Positions 1 through 13,677 of a stretch of 64,000 nucleotides of DNA are shown in pieces (position 1 is the first letter of the stretch; every line of letters starts with the position of its first letter). The notes below the pieces were generated by a model. That model saw only the letters and a list, made by a program, of their open reading frames with translations, was not told where the DNA came from and searched no databases. This stretch comes from Brugia malayi (Eukaryota; Nematoda; Chromadorea; Rhabditida; Onchocercidae). The translations under genes and the position numbers were made by a program. The stretch covers positions 868,001 through 932,000 of the forward strand of contig NW_025062475.1 in the NCBI RefSeq assembly GCF_000002995.4. The letters are read 5' to 3'.

Positions 1-3000
1 GACCGATAATTATCGTTTTTAAAAGAAAATTTCTCCTTTTTCTTTTATCAGTAAAATTATTCCTCATCCATTCAAGATATTTAAAGCTAAATAATATTAA
101 TAACAAAAAGATTTTTCAAATTTAAAGTCAAAAATCTTTCCAGCAAAAAAAAAAAAAAAAAAAAAAAAGACGAAAAGTTTTTGTTTCTAATAGATTTTAT
201 ATATTGAAAATTTTAAAACGATGAATTATTGCTTCAAATAAAAATTTCTCCTTTTTTTTTCTGCTATTTTACATTACGTTGGAGAATTATTTCGATTTTA
301 ACATCCAAAAAAATTTACCACTAAATTTCATTTTTTGAAATTTTATTATCATATTTTTGCTTCGTTTTTTTTTTAAACTGTTTGAAAAGTTTGAGCAACA
401 ACTGTTTTTTTACATTCAATTTTGATTGATTTCATTTAAAATAATTATTAACTGCAAGCTATGCTATATTTCTATTTTAATTTTTTTTTTTTTTTTTGTT
501 AAATTAATTAACAACAACATTTTTAAAGAAAAACATTTTTTTATGATTAATAACAAAAGTATTTATTAGAAAACTTGAAATTAGTAACCATAATTTAAAT
601 TAACCTGAAAAAGATTTACATGAAAATTTACATAAGGTCATATGAGGAACTTTTGATATTAATAATAATAATAATAATAATAATTAATAAAAACAATAAC
701 AATAATAGCAAGGTTCGAATAAGCTATAAAAATTCCAAAAATCTGATATTATCATAGAAATAAGCTGAAATATTCAAATTATTTGAAATTGTACAAATAA
801 AATAGATTTTTAAACTTTCTTTTTTTTTTTCGTTTCCTGAATTCTTGAATAAATATAAACACTTTTAATAATTAATGCATATTGGAAAATAAAGCAACGA
901 TTGTTGTTTGTCGTTTGGAAATTCTTTCATTACAATGGTAAACAAATTACTGTGTAATTTATATGGAAAATATTATTTAACACAAATTTATTTACAAATA
1001 ATTTTAATTGCACAATTTATAAATATAATGAAAATGTGAAATATTTAAAATGCTATGATATTATTTTGCTTTTTACTTCTTCTTTTCTGATTTCTTTTTT
1101 AATTTCTATCCCACTTTTTTTGCATTAATTTCCTATAAATAATACAGTATGCAAACAGAGGAGTGTACAGTAATCAAGTACAGTATCCATTTGAAACTGC
1201 AATAGCTTATAACTTTATCATTTAACGATTTTTTTTTTTTTTTTTTATTGAGAAATTAAAATCAACAATTTATTATGTAAATAAGACAATTCTATGAAAA
1301 TTGAAAATTATATGAAAAAAATAAAAATTATCGATTTATATGTTCGCAAAGAAGTGGGAAATAAGGAGAGATAATGTGATTAATTTTCTTTTTTTTTTCT
1401 TTTTTTTTAGTGATAATAGAATGTTTGTTTAATAAATGAATGCATTTTGTGATTTTTACAACAAGAAAAAACAATAAATTTAATTTATTCTCATCAAACA
1501 TTGATGCAAAAAATTTTCAAATAGATTTCAAAAGTTAAAATGGCTAATTGATGATAGATTTGTTGGTGATAAATTTTTTAGTCCATTGATTTAATTTTGT
1601 CTATTGACATTAATAGAAGAAAAAGGAAGTTAATAAACAATAATAATAATAATAATAATAGTTTGTCAGAATTTAATTTTTGTTCAAATTTTTTAAGATA
1701 AAATTTTCTGATATTTATTATAAAATTTTAAATTTGCAATAATTTTGATTATTTTTGGATTAACATCGATTATATTTAAAAAAAAAAAAATATTACCAGC
1801 AGTAATTAGTCAATTATCAATTGAATCAAATTTAATTTATTACAATGTTCAATTGATAATTACAAATGTAAAAAAAAAAAAAAAAAGGAAAGCTTAAAAA
1901 GTTGAAAAAATGAAAAGAAAAAATTTTATCAATTTTTAAAATATTGAAAATTAGTATCAAAAAAAAAAAAAAAGAAATTGCATACTATTAGATAATTTTA
2001 TTTTGATTTCTAATTTTTTAAAAGTTATTATCACAAGTTTATGCAAATAAATAATGTCAAAGTTGAAAAATATCGCGGTGTATCGAAAAGAAGTAACCAA
2101 TTACTTTTTCAATACTTCGTCCTCAGTTCTCGGTCCTTGGTCCTTGATCCTTGACCTTTAGTCGTTGATCTTCGGTCTAGCAGTACCTCATCCATTTGTC
2201 AAATATATTAATAACATTTACTAACGTTGACGAAATAATCAAATGTAATTTTTAAAATGCAATTTAAAAAAGTTTTCGCTTTTTTTTTTTTTTGATTAAA
2301 ATATAAATTCATAAAAGGATATTTACTCTTTTCAATTAGTTAATTTAAAAAGAATGAAAAAAAAAAGCCATTTTAATTAATTTGTGAAGAAAAAAAGAAA
2401 ATAAAAAACTTTAAAGAATTCTTTCTGCTAAAAAATAACAAAATGAATGGTAAAAAAAATATGATAAAATTAAAAATTTAAGCAAATGAATTGACATTTT
2501 CCCTCGCATACTTCAAAGAAAATGTAAAACGATCATTTCTCACAAATATTTTGAAAAAAAAAAAAAAAAAAAAAAAAGACTGAAAGAAAAATCAAAATGA
2601 AAGAATGCGAAAAATGAAAATTGAAATATTGGAAAGAAAAAGTAAAAAAAAAAAAAAAAAAAGAGAATTTTCTAATGATAAACATTTAAAATTTCATTTA
2701 CCTCCTAGCTAATCAATTAATGACTAATTGTGTATTTTCATTTAACTGACTCAATTTTAATTTTTTTCTTTTTTTTTATAATAATTGTTTGAGTGAAATA
2801 TCATTATGTACTCAATTTGTTTTTCAAATATTTTATTTCTTTTTGACGATAATTTCGAGATTTGTTCTGAAATTGTAAATTAATTTGTCATTTCCTCAAC
2901 AATAATTTTATTGCTTATATTCAGCCAATTGATTTTCAATTTACAATAAATTATTTAATTTAATTTAATCATATAACATGCTGTAATTTATGGTTTATTT

Positions 3001-4423
3001 TATTCAATTTAAATTCACAGTTTAATTAGTAATTGATAATAAATAATTGAATTTATTAATATGATTTGTTCAATTATTAATTTAATAACAATAATTTATT
3101 GAATATTCAAATTAATTAGTTTTAATTATTGCGAAAATATTTAAAAATTTCTGCAATCATTTTAATTATAAATTAAATTGTTTATTTTCAATAAGTTTAA
3201 TTATAACAGAATTTTCGTTTTCCATGTTTACCTAAATTTTGCTAAGGTTTATTTTTACTGGTAACTTATGATTTTTAAAATTACTTTTGATGAAAATTTT
3301 ACGAATATTGAAGCATTTTAAGATAAATCTCAAAAATTTTTTTCTAAATTAAGTCAATTTTTTTTTTTAAAATTACATATATGAATTGTAAAAATTTAAT
3401 TAGTTGTAAGATGAAAGTTATCAAAAAAAAAAAAAAAAAACTCTGAGAAATGTTTTAAATCTATTGAAATTAAGCGTAAGTTCCAATCAATCTAAAAAGA
3501 AAGACGTCACTTGACCTTATCAAAAATTTTTTTTCCCGTATTCAAATTGTCAATCAAAGCACAAAAAGTTATAGCAAAAGGTCAAAGGTCAGTTTTAATC
3601 AGTTGGAATACATTGCAATGGGGTCACTTGTTCAAATCAAAATTTCATCACTCTTACTAAAGTCTATCGATTTGTGAGCAAAAAGATTATTTGAGAAGGT
3701 CAAAGATTCTGATTTAATTAAAGCATTCATAAAATAAAACAATTATTTGCTTCTTCAAACATAATCAAAATTATCACAATCAAAATTTTTGTTAACTTTT
3801 TGTTGATAAAATCAAATTTGATATCACTGATCGCTTTTTCTGTTTGCTATAAGACAAATTAGTTATAATTCATTCAAAATAGAGGGAAAAAGTTTTCATG
3901 AAATTGCAAAACAAAAATAACAACAGCATAATTTCTTATCAAACAAATAAAATTATTAAATTAAAAAGCAATTAAAGTTTTATTCAATAATAGAATGACA
4001 TGAAAATAGCAAATATTTAAGAATTACAAAAATAAAAAATGAAAAAAAAAATAATAATAAAGAAAAAGATGAAAATAAAATTGAAATTAAATGAGTGAAA
4101 TCTTCTCTTAAACTATTATCAGTTAATCATTTATAAAATAATCGTAATAATATGAACTTCGATGATTGTAATTTTTCAGTTTAAACTAAAATTTTAAAAC
4201 AATATACCTTATTCGGTTATAAATATTTTTCACTATCATTAAGTGAAAGTAACTAAAAGTAATTATTATTTAATTCTTAAATTTGCATTTAATCAGACTA
4301 AAAACAAAATAAAAGCACTTGAAAGAAATTTTCCAAATGTTTTCAAAATAATGAAATTGTACTAAGCTTTTATTATTGTGTTTTTATTATTATTGTTATT
4401 ATTATTATCATTATTATTATTAA

Positions 4424-4463
<40 letters not shown>

Positions 4464-7400
4464 GAAATATTTGGTAAATAACAGAATAAAAATGGATGAG
4501 ATAATTTTATTACTGGCTTATTAATTTACTCATTTTCATCTCTACTTAACTTTCCATTAGTTCATTTACTTACTGATATTAAATTATAAAAAATTTAATT
4601 ATTATTACTCAAATTTTTTTTCGTTTCTTTTTTAAGAAAAATATTTTAAAAGAATGATAGTAAAAGAGGAATTTTGCCACAATGGACATGTTGATTGATA
4701 AATAACAAAAGAATTAGGCGGTAATGAGTGGCGCTGATTGATCAATGAATGAAAGATGAATAATAGATGCAATTAATTAGTAACACAAATAATTTAAGGG
4801 AAAGGAATATTTTGTTATAATTTTTATTTTCTTGAAATGATATTAAATTATCAATAATAAGAAATGAAGAAATCAAAAATAAATAAATAAATAAATAAAT
4901 TATAAGGTAGGCAAAAGAAAATTATTTGGATGATAATTTGATAAATTCATATTCTATTTTTTTTTTTTTTGATCTTTAGACTTTAATAATCTTTTATGAT
5001 GTAATGTTATCACTTAAAAATTTTAAATTTTTAATCTTTAAATGAAATATTGGTAAATGTAATTATTTTCTCAGAACAAAAAAAAAGAAATATATTTAAT
5101 ATTTTAAAAAGAATTTTTTTTTTAAATCATTCAATTATTTTTTACGAGAAAAAAAGTAATGAATTGTTTTAAACAAAGATAATGGATGAATATAACAAAT
5201 TTTTTATTACACGTCATTCATTCTTTATACTACACAATAGAGCGTTAAACTTGCTTACGTACATGAAAATTGACGTAGGTTATTCAAAAATGACGGAAGT
5301 AGTAAGTTCTTGAAATTGATATATCGTCGTTTGCATGCACGAAATAATTTCATAGTGTTTAAATCAAATTTTAAATTCAATGAGAAATGAATAACCTAAA
5401 TCAATTTTCAAACAAATACGTCAAATACACCTAATGAGCTGATATTTAATTATCTATCAAATTTCTTTCATTAATTTTTTTATTTTTTGTCCTGAAATCG
5501 AATTTTTTTCAAATTCGTCGATTATTTATTAAATTTTAAAGTGATCAGTTGTCCCGAAAAAATTATCCATAACCGGAAAACATATATTATTTGTTTAAAA
5601 TGTACTAAAAATTTAAAAAAAAAAAAGAAATTATTATTGACAAGGAAAAAAAAAAAGTATTTATTGAAATTGTAAAATTAACTATTGCTAGGTGTGAAGT
5701 CAGGGAAAAAAATTAAAATTAAATGGAAAAGTGAAAATAAAAATTAATTTAATAGTTTTGCAAGGAATAACAATGTGATAAAGGAATCAATTTTATAATT
5801 TAAAAGTTAGAAATCAAAAAATACAAAAATTGTTGAATGCAATGCTATTATCATTCTTTTTACTTGAAAGCTTTATTCAAATGTATTTTAATTTTAAATT
5901 TAATCAAATTTTTCGATGAAGTTAACGAAAAAAATCGATTAATTTCTTTGAAATTGATTAAAATGCATATAAAATGATATATTTATAAGAATAGAAAGAT
6001 ATTAATGAAGGACAGATAATGAAGAAGCGATAAGGAATAGATAAAAAAAAAAGAACAAACTGATAACAATTTAACTTATCACAATATTAGATATAATTTG
6101 AAGTAGAATTAATTGTATTAAATATTTAAATAGAAATCAGAATTAATGGAATGCATTAGATTTTAAGCTACAATTTTTTTAAATCTGAATTAATAAAATA
6201 AATTAAGTTAAATCATAGTTTCTTCAACTGGGAACGTTCTTCTTGAACAATTTAAGTTTGCAAAGAAAATAAGTTGTTGTGATTGCTAAATGATTAACAG
6301 ACGCTTTTTTTTTTAATATATTAAAAAAATTAAAACTTTACAAATTCGAAAATCATCTGCGTAGTATGTTTTTTTTTATTAATTTTGAACTAAATTATCA
6401 GTTAGATTAATGAAGATTTTAACAATAGTAGCAATAAATTTTTTAGTAATTAACATTTTTGTATTTCAGATTTTAATATTTTATGGTACCATTGAAGAAG
6501 AATAAAGTATTTCCGGCATAGTATTAATATTTGTGAAATATTAAATCTATTTTCTCTTTTTTTTTTACATACATTTTCTCTTTTAATTTGAAATTATTTG
6601 ACAATTTATTAAATTAATAGTTTATTCTAGTTACTGATATGAACCTACAAATTGCCTATATTTGAATCCTGAAAAATTATAAAAAAATTAAAAACAGTAG
6701 TTTAGCTTATCTTTCTATACCGTTTTCTTTTTATTTATTAAGTCATTGATAAAAATTTAATGTCTAATGAATTGATTAACTTGTGAACAATTAAAATTTA
6801 AAATATTTGAATCAAAAGATAAATATTTGAGAAACACGTGAAGTGATAGTAAACAGAGCAATTCACATTGAATACGAATAACCTAAATTTGTTTCGAGGC
6901 GATGAAATCGTTTTTATTGAAAATGAAATAAACACAAAGATAAAGGGGGTTATATCATAAAAATAAAAAAAAAAAAAAATTTGGTGACCATTTTTTTTTT
7001 TTCAATAATTTGTCAAATAATATGAAATTTTTGAAATTGAAAAAAATTGATTTAAAAAAATTTTTTTTGAAATTTAAGAAAAATTTTTTTTTTTTTTGAA
7101 ATGTGATGCTTTTTCGCAGTTTAGTAGTTAAAATTTCCTATCTTATTACTTCTTTCATACTGAATCTAGCTTTATATTTAATTTCAAATCAATGATAATG
7201 TTCAAACCAAAAAATGGTTGTGTATAAATGTATAAGTTTACAAAAATTAAAGAACTTTAGTTTCTCAAATGTAATATTTAAACAAATTAAATTTTCCAAA
7301 TAGAAAAATTAAGAAATTTCAATTCACTAAATTTTATTTCGTATACTAAAATTAATTTGTGAAAAATATTGTAAAAAATTTCTACCTCTTAGTTTGAATA

Positions 7401-10400
7401 AACGATTGTAGCGATGCAACCAATTTCATTTTATATCAATTTCAATCAGTTCACATCTCACTTATCAATTATATCAATGAAATTTGAAAACATCATGATA
7501 AATCACTTCTAAATTTATTATTTTATTTATATTTTTCTATCATAATATTTTTGATATCTTCCGTAGAATTTTCAAACAATTCCTGATACATTCCTAATTG
7601 TTTATCATATTTATCTCATCAATCATTTAAGCCACTTCAAAAAAAAAAAAAAAATGAAATTATATATAATTTGACAAAGCAAGGAAAAAAATTTTCTTCA
7701 AACTGAAAAAAAATTCAAAAATTTGCGTTAAAAAACTTGAAAAATAAGTTTGAAAAAAAAAAAACAAAAGAAAAACAAGAGAGAGAATTTTCCACAAATT
7801 TTCACAAAATATCTATAGTACATGGTTTCAAAAAAATTTTTAAATTACAAAAATTATAAATATTTCCGCATGAAATTTAAAAAAAAAAAAACTTTTTTCT
7901 TTCCTCTTTTTTTTTTCTTTTTGTTTAAATATTTGACCTTTGTCTATTTCACACATTTTGTTTTTATAATTGTTTCAATGTTTTTTTTATCCACAATTTT
8001 TTCAATTTGTAACATTAATATCTGCCAATAAGTAAACATTGTCATTTTCGCAAACAATTAATTGCTTCCAATTAATTAACTCTTTTTTTGCAAACATCAG
8101 TGACTACCATGTGCGCACAGTAACATGTGATTTCACGACAATATTCATAGATTTTCATGGGATCATAAATCAGTGATCAGGGATGATCGATTGCATGTGA
8201 ATTTTTACATATTTATTAGCAGGACAGGTATTGTAACAATCAATGATAATACAATGCAAATACCGTAGTGCGGTCGAACCATACTGTAACCATTGAATAC
8301 AGTACGACAGTTACAGAGGTACTGTAGTAGCTGTTGGTCATATAAAATCTAAACGAATATTTCAACAGTTAATGAAAGTAATTAATGTTGTATAAACTAA
8401 AACTGTAACAATCAGTGATGTACACATGTTATTTATCATTCATAAAGTATAAAATGGCTGAAACGAGAAAATCAAGAAAATATTTATTAATAAAATATAA
8501 TTATGATGTAATTATACGATCATATAATCAAAGAAATAAAAATGATTATGCTAGCTATTATTTTATACATTACACGTATTCCTATCATTTTGAAAGTTTA
8601 TTTGCTACGCAATAATTAGCTAATTTTGCATTTTTACCTTTGTATCATATGAACATATTATAGCTTTTATAAAATGTTAATGAAATATACTGATTTATTC
8701 CAAAATTTCTTATTTTAATCAATTCAGATATGGTTAATCGTTAATGTAATAATAAATCAAAGAATATTTTGATCGGCTTATTGTATGCTTTGTCATTAAG
8801 TGGTGCAATAGTCTTTTTCCATTCACTTTCTATGGTTAAGTAAATTATTATTACTAATATTATTGCTATTATTGCTATCATTATTATCATTGTTATTATT
8901 ATTATTATTATTGTTATTAATTATTATTATTATTACTGTTATTAGATAATTATTGTTATTCGCTAACATTACTTATTCCAAAAAGTGAAAAGATGAAATA
9001 AAACACTAAGTATTACAATCAATAAGGTTTATATTATAAAATTTGTCGCCGAATTTTGCTATTTCCATTACGTCTTACAACATAAAGTAACATTAACATT
9101 CTACAACTGGTTTTATTTATGATTATTTTGCTGTAATAATAATTCCTGCTAGTATTTAGTAATAACTACGCAATCAAAATATTTCATTTGCTCGCCTTTT
9201 CCTTTTAATGATAATTTTTTATTTAAATAGATAGAAGTTGCTTTGTGCTATTAACTGTGGTTCACAAATGTTCTAGTATTATAAACTACTTATAACTATA
9301 GCTAATATAAAATAAAATTATCTGCTGATACTTACACATTTAATTTTTATTTAATATCACTAATTTTGCCTTATTAATAAATAATGATTAATAAAAAAAA
9401 AAAAAAAAAAAGATAAATTGTTTTCTTGATTTTATTTCATATGTGTTATAACAGATAATATTTACTAATTAGAAAGATGAATGATAATGTTGAAAACAAT
9501 AGTAAAATTGCAATCATTCTTTTGATTAATTCACCGATTGAAGTTAATCATTTGTTTAACATCCAATTCAAATAAAAAAATCTATACAGGACACATTGAA
9601 AACAAGATAAAACAAAACAAAATAAAAAATAAAAATGTTGCATATAGAATTAACAAACGCTTTAATAATAGTTTAGCATAAAATGTGATTCGAAATAATA
9701 AAACTAAAAAAATATTTGCCTGAATTATTCAGTATGGACATGAAAGTTTCAATTAAACGATGAAATTTGATTCAATTTTACAAAAAAACAAATACATGAT
9801 ATATATATATTTTTTTAATGCTATAACAAATTTTATTTGTAACTAATACTTTATGCGATTATTTTATTCAGCAAAAAATGTATATCATTAAAAAAATTGT
9901 TAGAATCAAGCAAAAAAAAAAAAAAAAAAAACAAATTGATTGATAGAAAAATCAATCAGAATGAATGAATTGATTAGAGAATGATTGGTGTAATAATCAG
10001 CTGTTATTCGAAACAATAATATTTTATTTAAACAACAAATTTTTCTCTCTTATAAATGCAACTGAATTTTATTCACTTGTTTTTTGAATTAAAAACAAAA
10101 AATAAAAAACTATAAATTTTATTCCCACTATTACTATTATCATTACTGTCGTTAATTTACGGCATGAAATTAAATTAGTTTGCTTTTTTGGTCACTTATT
10201 GAAAATAATTATAAGTAGAAAATTTTGCATATTTTGAAAAACTTAATTCATTCCTTTGTTTTGACATATTTTTCAATTCTTGTTGTCATGTTTAGTTTAA
10301 GACTTAATTCAAGCATTAAAAAAAAAAAAGCAAAAAAATATTTAAAATTTTAAATTTAGATTTTAAAGTAAAATTTTTGAAGGTATTTATTCCTAATGTG

Positions 10401-10560
10401 TTATTTTTTGCATTATTTTGTGATTCTATTACTGCTTAACAGAAAATATTAAAATTTATTGTTCTGAGTCTCGTCTAGATAGAATACATTGCTAATGAAA
10501 TTTTATAATATTAAAATTCAAACTAAATTTTTGCATCATTATTTCAGAATTTCATTAATT
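1..10560. other. Gene-free AT-rich flank
   Basis: I see no supportable gene in this 10.5 kb. It is dominated by poly(A)/poly(T) runs of 10-25 bases and by AT-only stretches. Trinucleotide (ATT/AAT)n tracts lie near 661-685, 1640-1660, 4383-4462 and 8848-8935, and an (AAAT)n run lies near 4880-4900. The few open frames are short and built from poly-Lys/Phe/Asn codons. Blocks of more complex sequence stand out at about 2070-2190, 3480-3720, 5215-5345 and 8095-8345 and may be regulatory, possibly for a gene to the left of the window. Confidence 0.6.
3579..3591 (+). promoter_or_regulatory. Perfect DR1 nuclear-receptor response element
   Basis: The sequence reads AGGTCA-A-AGGTCA, two exact consensus half-sites separated by one base. 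This is the DR1 arrangement bound by HNF4/RXR-type receptors, a family that is expanded in nematodes. Further half-sites lie nearby, a TGACCT at about 3513-3518 on the opposite strand and an AAGGTCAAAG at about 3696-3705. Function is inferred; the nearest gene in this window starts 7 kb downstream. Confidence 0.4.
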
Positions 10561-10568
10561 GATTTCAG
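10561..10568 (+). promoter_or_regulatory. Candidate spliced-leader trans-splice acceptor of the ML gene
   Basis: The sequence gatttcag directly abuts the ATG at 10569 and matches the nematode 3' splice consensus. Because a signal peptide starts at that ATG, the acceptor probably receives a spliced leader. It could instead end an intron of an unseen upstream exon. Confidence 0.5.
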
Positions 10569-11746
10569 ATGCTTAAAATGTTATTTGTGATAGCATTGTT
10601 TGCAGTAGCTAAAGTATCTCTATGTGAAATTACTTGTAAAGCTCCAAATGGTACCGAATCGAATTTTGTTTGGACAACTTGCTCAGATGGACCTATAATA
10701 TATCATAATATAACGCTCATGGATGAAAATTGTTTGTTTACTTTATTAAAAAAGAAAAAATGAAATAATTTTTTGCTAGAAGCATCAATAATTCTCGAAT
10801 ATGCATCAATATTCATTTTATAATAAGATTAACAATTATACTTCATTGGATATAAAATTTTCATTCATTTGTACACGGATTTAATAAATTATTGTTAATA
10901 ATTATTATCTCCTTACTTGCTTTTGTATGAAAATATTATTTTTTCTTTTTTTTTTTTAAACTGATAAATTGATTAGAAATGAATTTTTTTTTTTATTTTT
11001 ACTTTGGAGACAAACTTAATTGCAGTATAATTTGAGTAAAGCTTTTTTAAAAAAAAAAAAAAACGATGATTTTCTTTCTTTTTTCATAAAATTGCAAAAT
11101 TTTCAAAATAACTTACCAAATTTGTAAAATATTTCAAATCTTCAATGAAAATAGAAAAGGAAAAATAAAAAAAATATTTATTTACAGATAATGAAAGATA
11201 TCCAATCATTGCAATAAAACCATTTATTATATTAGCTAATATAACAAATACCGGTGAACAATATGATAATTTGGAATCATCTATCAAACTATACAAATGG
11301 GGAGGATGGCTTGGCTGCGGATGGCATCGAATTCCAACTTTTGGGATACTGTAAGCTACAGTAATGACATCTACCATGTCATCATAATCATTATATCACA
11401 GTCAGATTTCAAAAATTTATTGTAGTGCAAATTTTTAAATTGTTATCAAAAAAACAAAAAAAATTTTTTTTCGTCCCGAATGTTAGTTAAAATTTGAATT
11501 TTACTTTAGAAAATTACTTTCAGTGATAATTTGGTGCAATGCAATAAAAGCATTCGATGTCCAATAAAACCTGGGAAGCAAGAATTACCAGTAACGCTTG
11601 ACTTGAGTGAATTTCGATTCTTTATCAAAGTACTTCCGGATAATATACCATACAGGATGCAAATTGAGATTGGTAATCAAGAAAAGAAATTATATTCATG
11701 TATTGATCTTTGGTCTATAATAAGATCCCGTAGTGATCCTCATTGA
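10569..11746 (+). CDS. Secreted ML-domain (MD-2/NPC2-like) lipid-recognition protein
   Basis: Three exons, 10569-10731, 11188-11350 and 11524-11746, join in consistent phase (1, then 2) to 182 aa. Donors are GTTTGT and GTAAGC; both acceptors end in cag. Residues 1-19 form a signal peptide (MLKMLFVIALFAVAKVSLC). The mature part has six cysteines, the number expected for the three disulphides of ML beta-sandwich domains. It also carries the motif WGGWLGCGWH and a late CPIKPG followed by a beta-rich tail. ML proteins bind sterols or other lipids in a hydrophobic pocket, and nematodes secrete several of them. Three Asn-X-Thr sites (NGT, NIT, NIT) suggest glycosylation. The length is typical of nematode ML proteins. 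The family assignment is firm, but the ligand cannot be told from sequence. Confidence 0.88.
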
Positions 11747-11806
11747 TAATTTAATTATTAAATTTGTTCATATCATGCAATGTTTCATAACAATTTTAGC
11801 TATATA

Positions 11807-11812
11807 AATAAA
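11807..11812 (+). terminator. Polyadenylation signal of the ML gene
   Basis: A canonical AATAAA lies 61 bases after the stop codon at 11744-11746, a usual distance for a nematode 3' UTR. Confidence 0.55.
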
Positions 11813-13031
11813 ACAATTTAATATCTCAATATAATAGAATTAATTTAAATTTAAACGCTTATGGCACATTCAGTATTGAGGTCTAATTAAAGCGAATTAG
11901 ACTTGGATTCATTCAAATTACTTAAATTCGAATTAAACTTACATTAAGCATGCCAAGCATCTCTAAAAAAAGAAAGAATTAAATGTCAAATAAATGATAA
12001 CTAAATTCGAATTTTCGTTTTCTATTTACATGGAATTGTAATATGCATAATTTTTCTATGCTGTTTCGTGTGAAAAAATAGCTTTCACTTTGATACTATG
12101 AAGTAATTTTCTTGCTTTACTACCAAATTTGACTTAAATTCAATCTTTCTACAAAATTTTGATTCCAAATAGAAAAAAAAAGGATCTCATTAGTGGTAAT
12201 ATCATTAGTACTTTTAGAAAATGAAATCATTCATAATATAGCAAAAATACAAAAGTTAATTTTAATGATTTTGTAATTGAAGTTAGATAGAATTTAAACG
12301 CTCAAAAATTTGGTAATCTTAAGAGATTTTAATGGATTTTGGTTTTTTCTTATGAGATTAGAGACTCAAGTAAAACTAAGACATGAAAAGATATGTAATA
12401 ATTTTACAGATTGGCTAAATTCAATCATTCCTGAATATATAAATTTATGTATTTTAATGTTGTAACTGTTAATGTGTAGTTTGATTGTGCAATTCATATA
12501 CTTTCATGTATTTGAATTCCGGACAATATGCAAGATATTAGCTATTAAATCATTCCGTTTAATCCATCTATTCAATCGGACAGTAGTTCTAATCATATGA
12601 ATCATTTATGATTTAAAACTCACTGAAAAAAAAAAAAGAAGAAACATATGTTATTCATAAATTGGAAGGTTTTATATTTATTTATTAAATGTTATTCGTA
12701 AATTTTAATTACTATTTGGAATTTTATAAAAGTTTTTCAAATTATTTTCTTGATTACTTTAACATTTTTCATTACTTATCATAAATTTTCAAGATTCGTT
12801 GATAATATATTGTGTGGATAAAAAATAATAAAGTTATTATTCCATTAGTGAACTTCATAAAAGGTCAACCCATAAGGCAGATATCTGACCTTAAACACGA
12901 CCAGACATAAAGTTTCATCCCATAGCTGCTTCCTTTGTTTGCAACTTGGGCATAAGCCCAGCCACTGGATTTTAGCTTCCGGGCGCATTTTGTATGTCCT
13001 CAAGGAGATATTGTGCCTTACAGTCGTCCAG
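11813..13031. other. Intergenic sequence with a more complex block at 12845-13031
   Basis: No gene is supported here. Most of it is AT-rich. From 12845 to 13031 the base composition becomes markedly more balanced and the low-complexity runs stop. This block can be read on the minus strand as a 76-codon open frame with a CPSCKQRK motif. I recognise no family in it, and the frame runs into the adjacent tandem repeat, so I treat it as a repeat or mobile-element remnant of unknown type. Confidence 0.45.
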
Positions 13032-13316
13032 ATCTCATCACTCTCTAACTTCATCAAAAGCATTCTATCTTGCAAATCTCATCACTCTCTAACTTCATCA
13101 AAAGCATTCTATCTTGCAAATCTCATCACTCTCTAACTTCACCAAAAGCATTCTATCTTGCAAATCTTATCACTCTTTAACTTCATCAAAAGCGTTCTAT
13201 CTTGCAAATCTTATCACTCTCTGATTTCACGAAAAGCGTTCTCTCTCGCATATCTTATCACTCTCTAATTTCATCAAAAGTGTTCTGTCCTGCAAATTTT
13301 ATCACTCATTTCTCAA
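13032..13316. repeat. 44-bp minisatellite, about 6 copies
   Basis: Units begin at about 13032, 13076, 13120, 13164, 13208 and 13252, each 44 bases, and a partial seventh ends near 13316. The unit carries the core CATCACTCTCTAACTTCA followed by AAAAGC and TTCTATCTTGC. The first three copies are nearly identical and divergence grows to the right, for example TCTCGCATAT in place of TCTTGCAAAT. The array sits about 360 bp upstream of the phosphorylase kinase start codon. Confidence 0.9.
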
Positions 13317-13626
13317 AAAATACTAATCAGTTATATATTTTTATACGTTATCTTTCTATGTGATTATTTACGTACGTACATATCATTTATACGATTACTT
13401 ATCTTTTTTTTGCGTGTGTTTTCACGTGTTTTGGAGGATTATAATGAATATATAGTATTACATTCATAATGTTAAAGATTCGGATTGGAAAACGTGAATT
13501 TTTTTTCTCATAAAACTCTGAAATAAATTTGCAAAAACGGAATAATTCATGATAAGATGAAGAAAAAGAACAGAAGAAATGTTCATGTCAAATGATGAGA
13601 AAAGATGATATTCCTTCCGGATTACG

Positions 13627-13635
13627 ATTTTTCAG
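13627..13635 (+). promoter_or_regulatory. Candidate spliced-leader acceptor, phosphorylase kinase alpha
   Basis: The sequence atttttcag ends 42 bases before the ATG at 13678. No coding exon can be recognised upstream, and the protein family begins at this ATG, so trans-splicing of a leader here is the simplest reading. Confidence 0.5.
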
Positions 13636-13677
13636 GATTTTAAAGGAAGTTTTTGGGTGAACAAATTGATTAATAGA

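Noticed and set aside
705..725. tRNA T-loop-like GGTTCGAAT
   Set aside because: No acceptor, D or anticodon stems can be built around it in the AT-repeat context.
11084..11377. 97-codon minus-strand frame
   Set aside because: It is antisense to exon 2 of the ML-domain gene, which is supported by cysteine pattern and splice phase.
12845..13075. 76-codon minus-strand frame with CPSCKQRK
   Set aside because: It starts inside the 44-bp minisatellite, has no recognised homologue and no splice partners, so it is kept only as part of a repeat-associated block.
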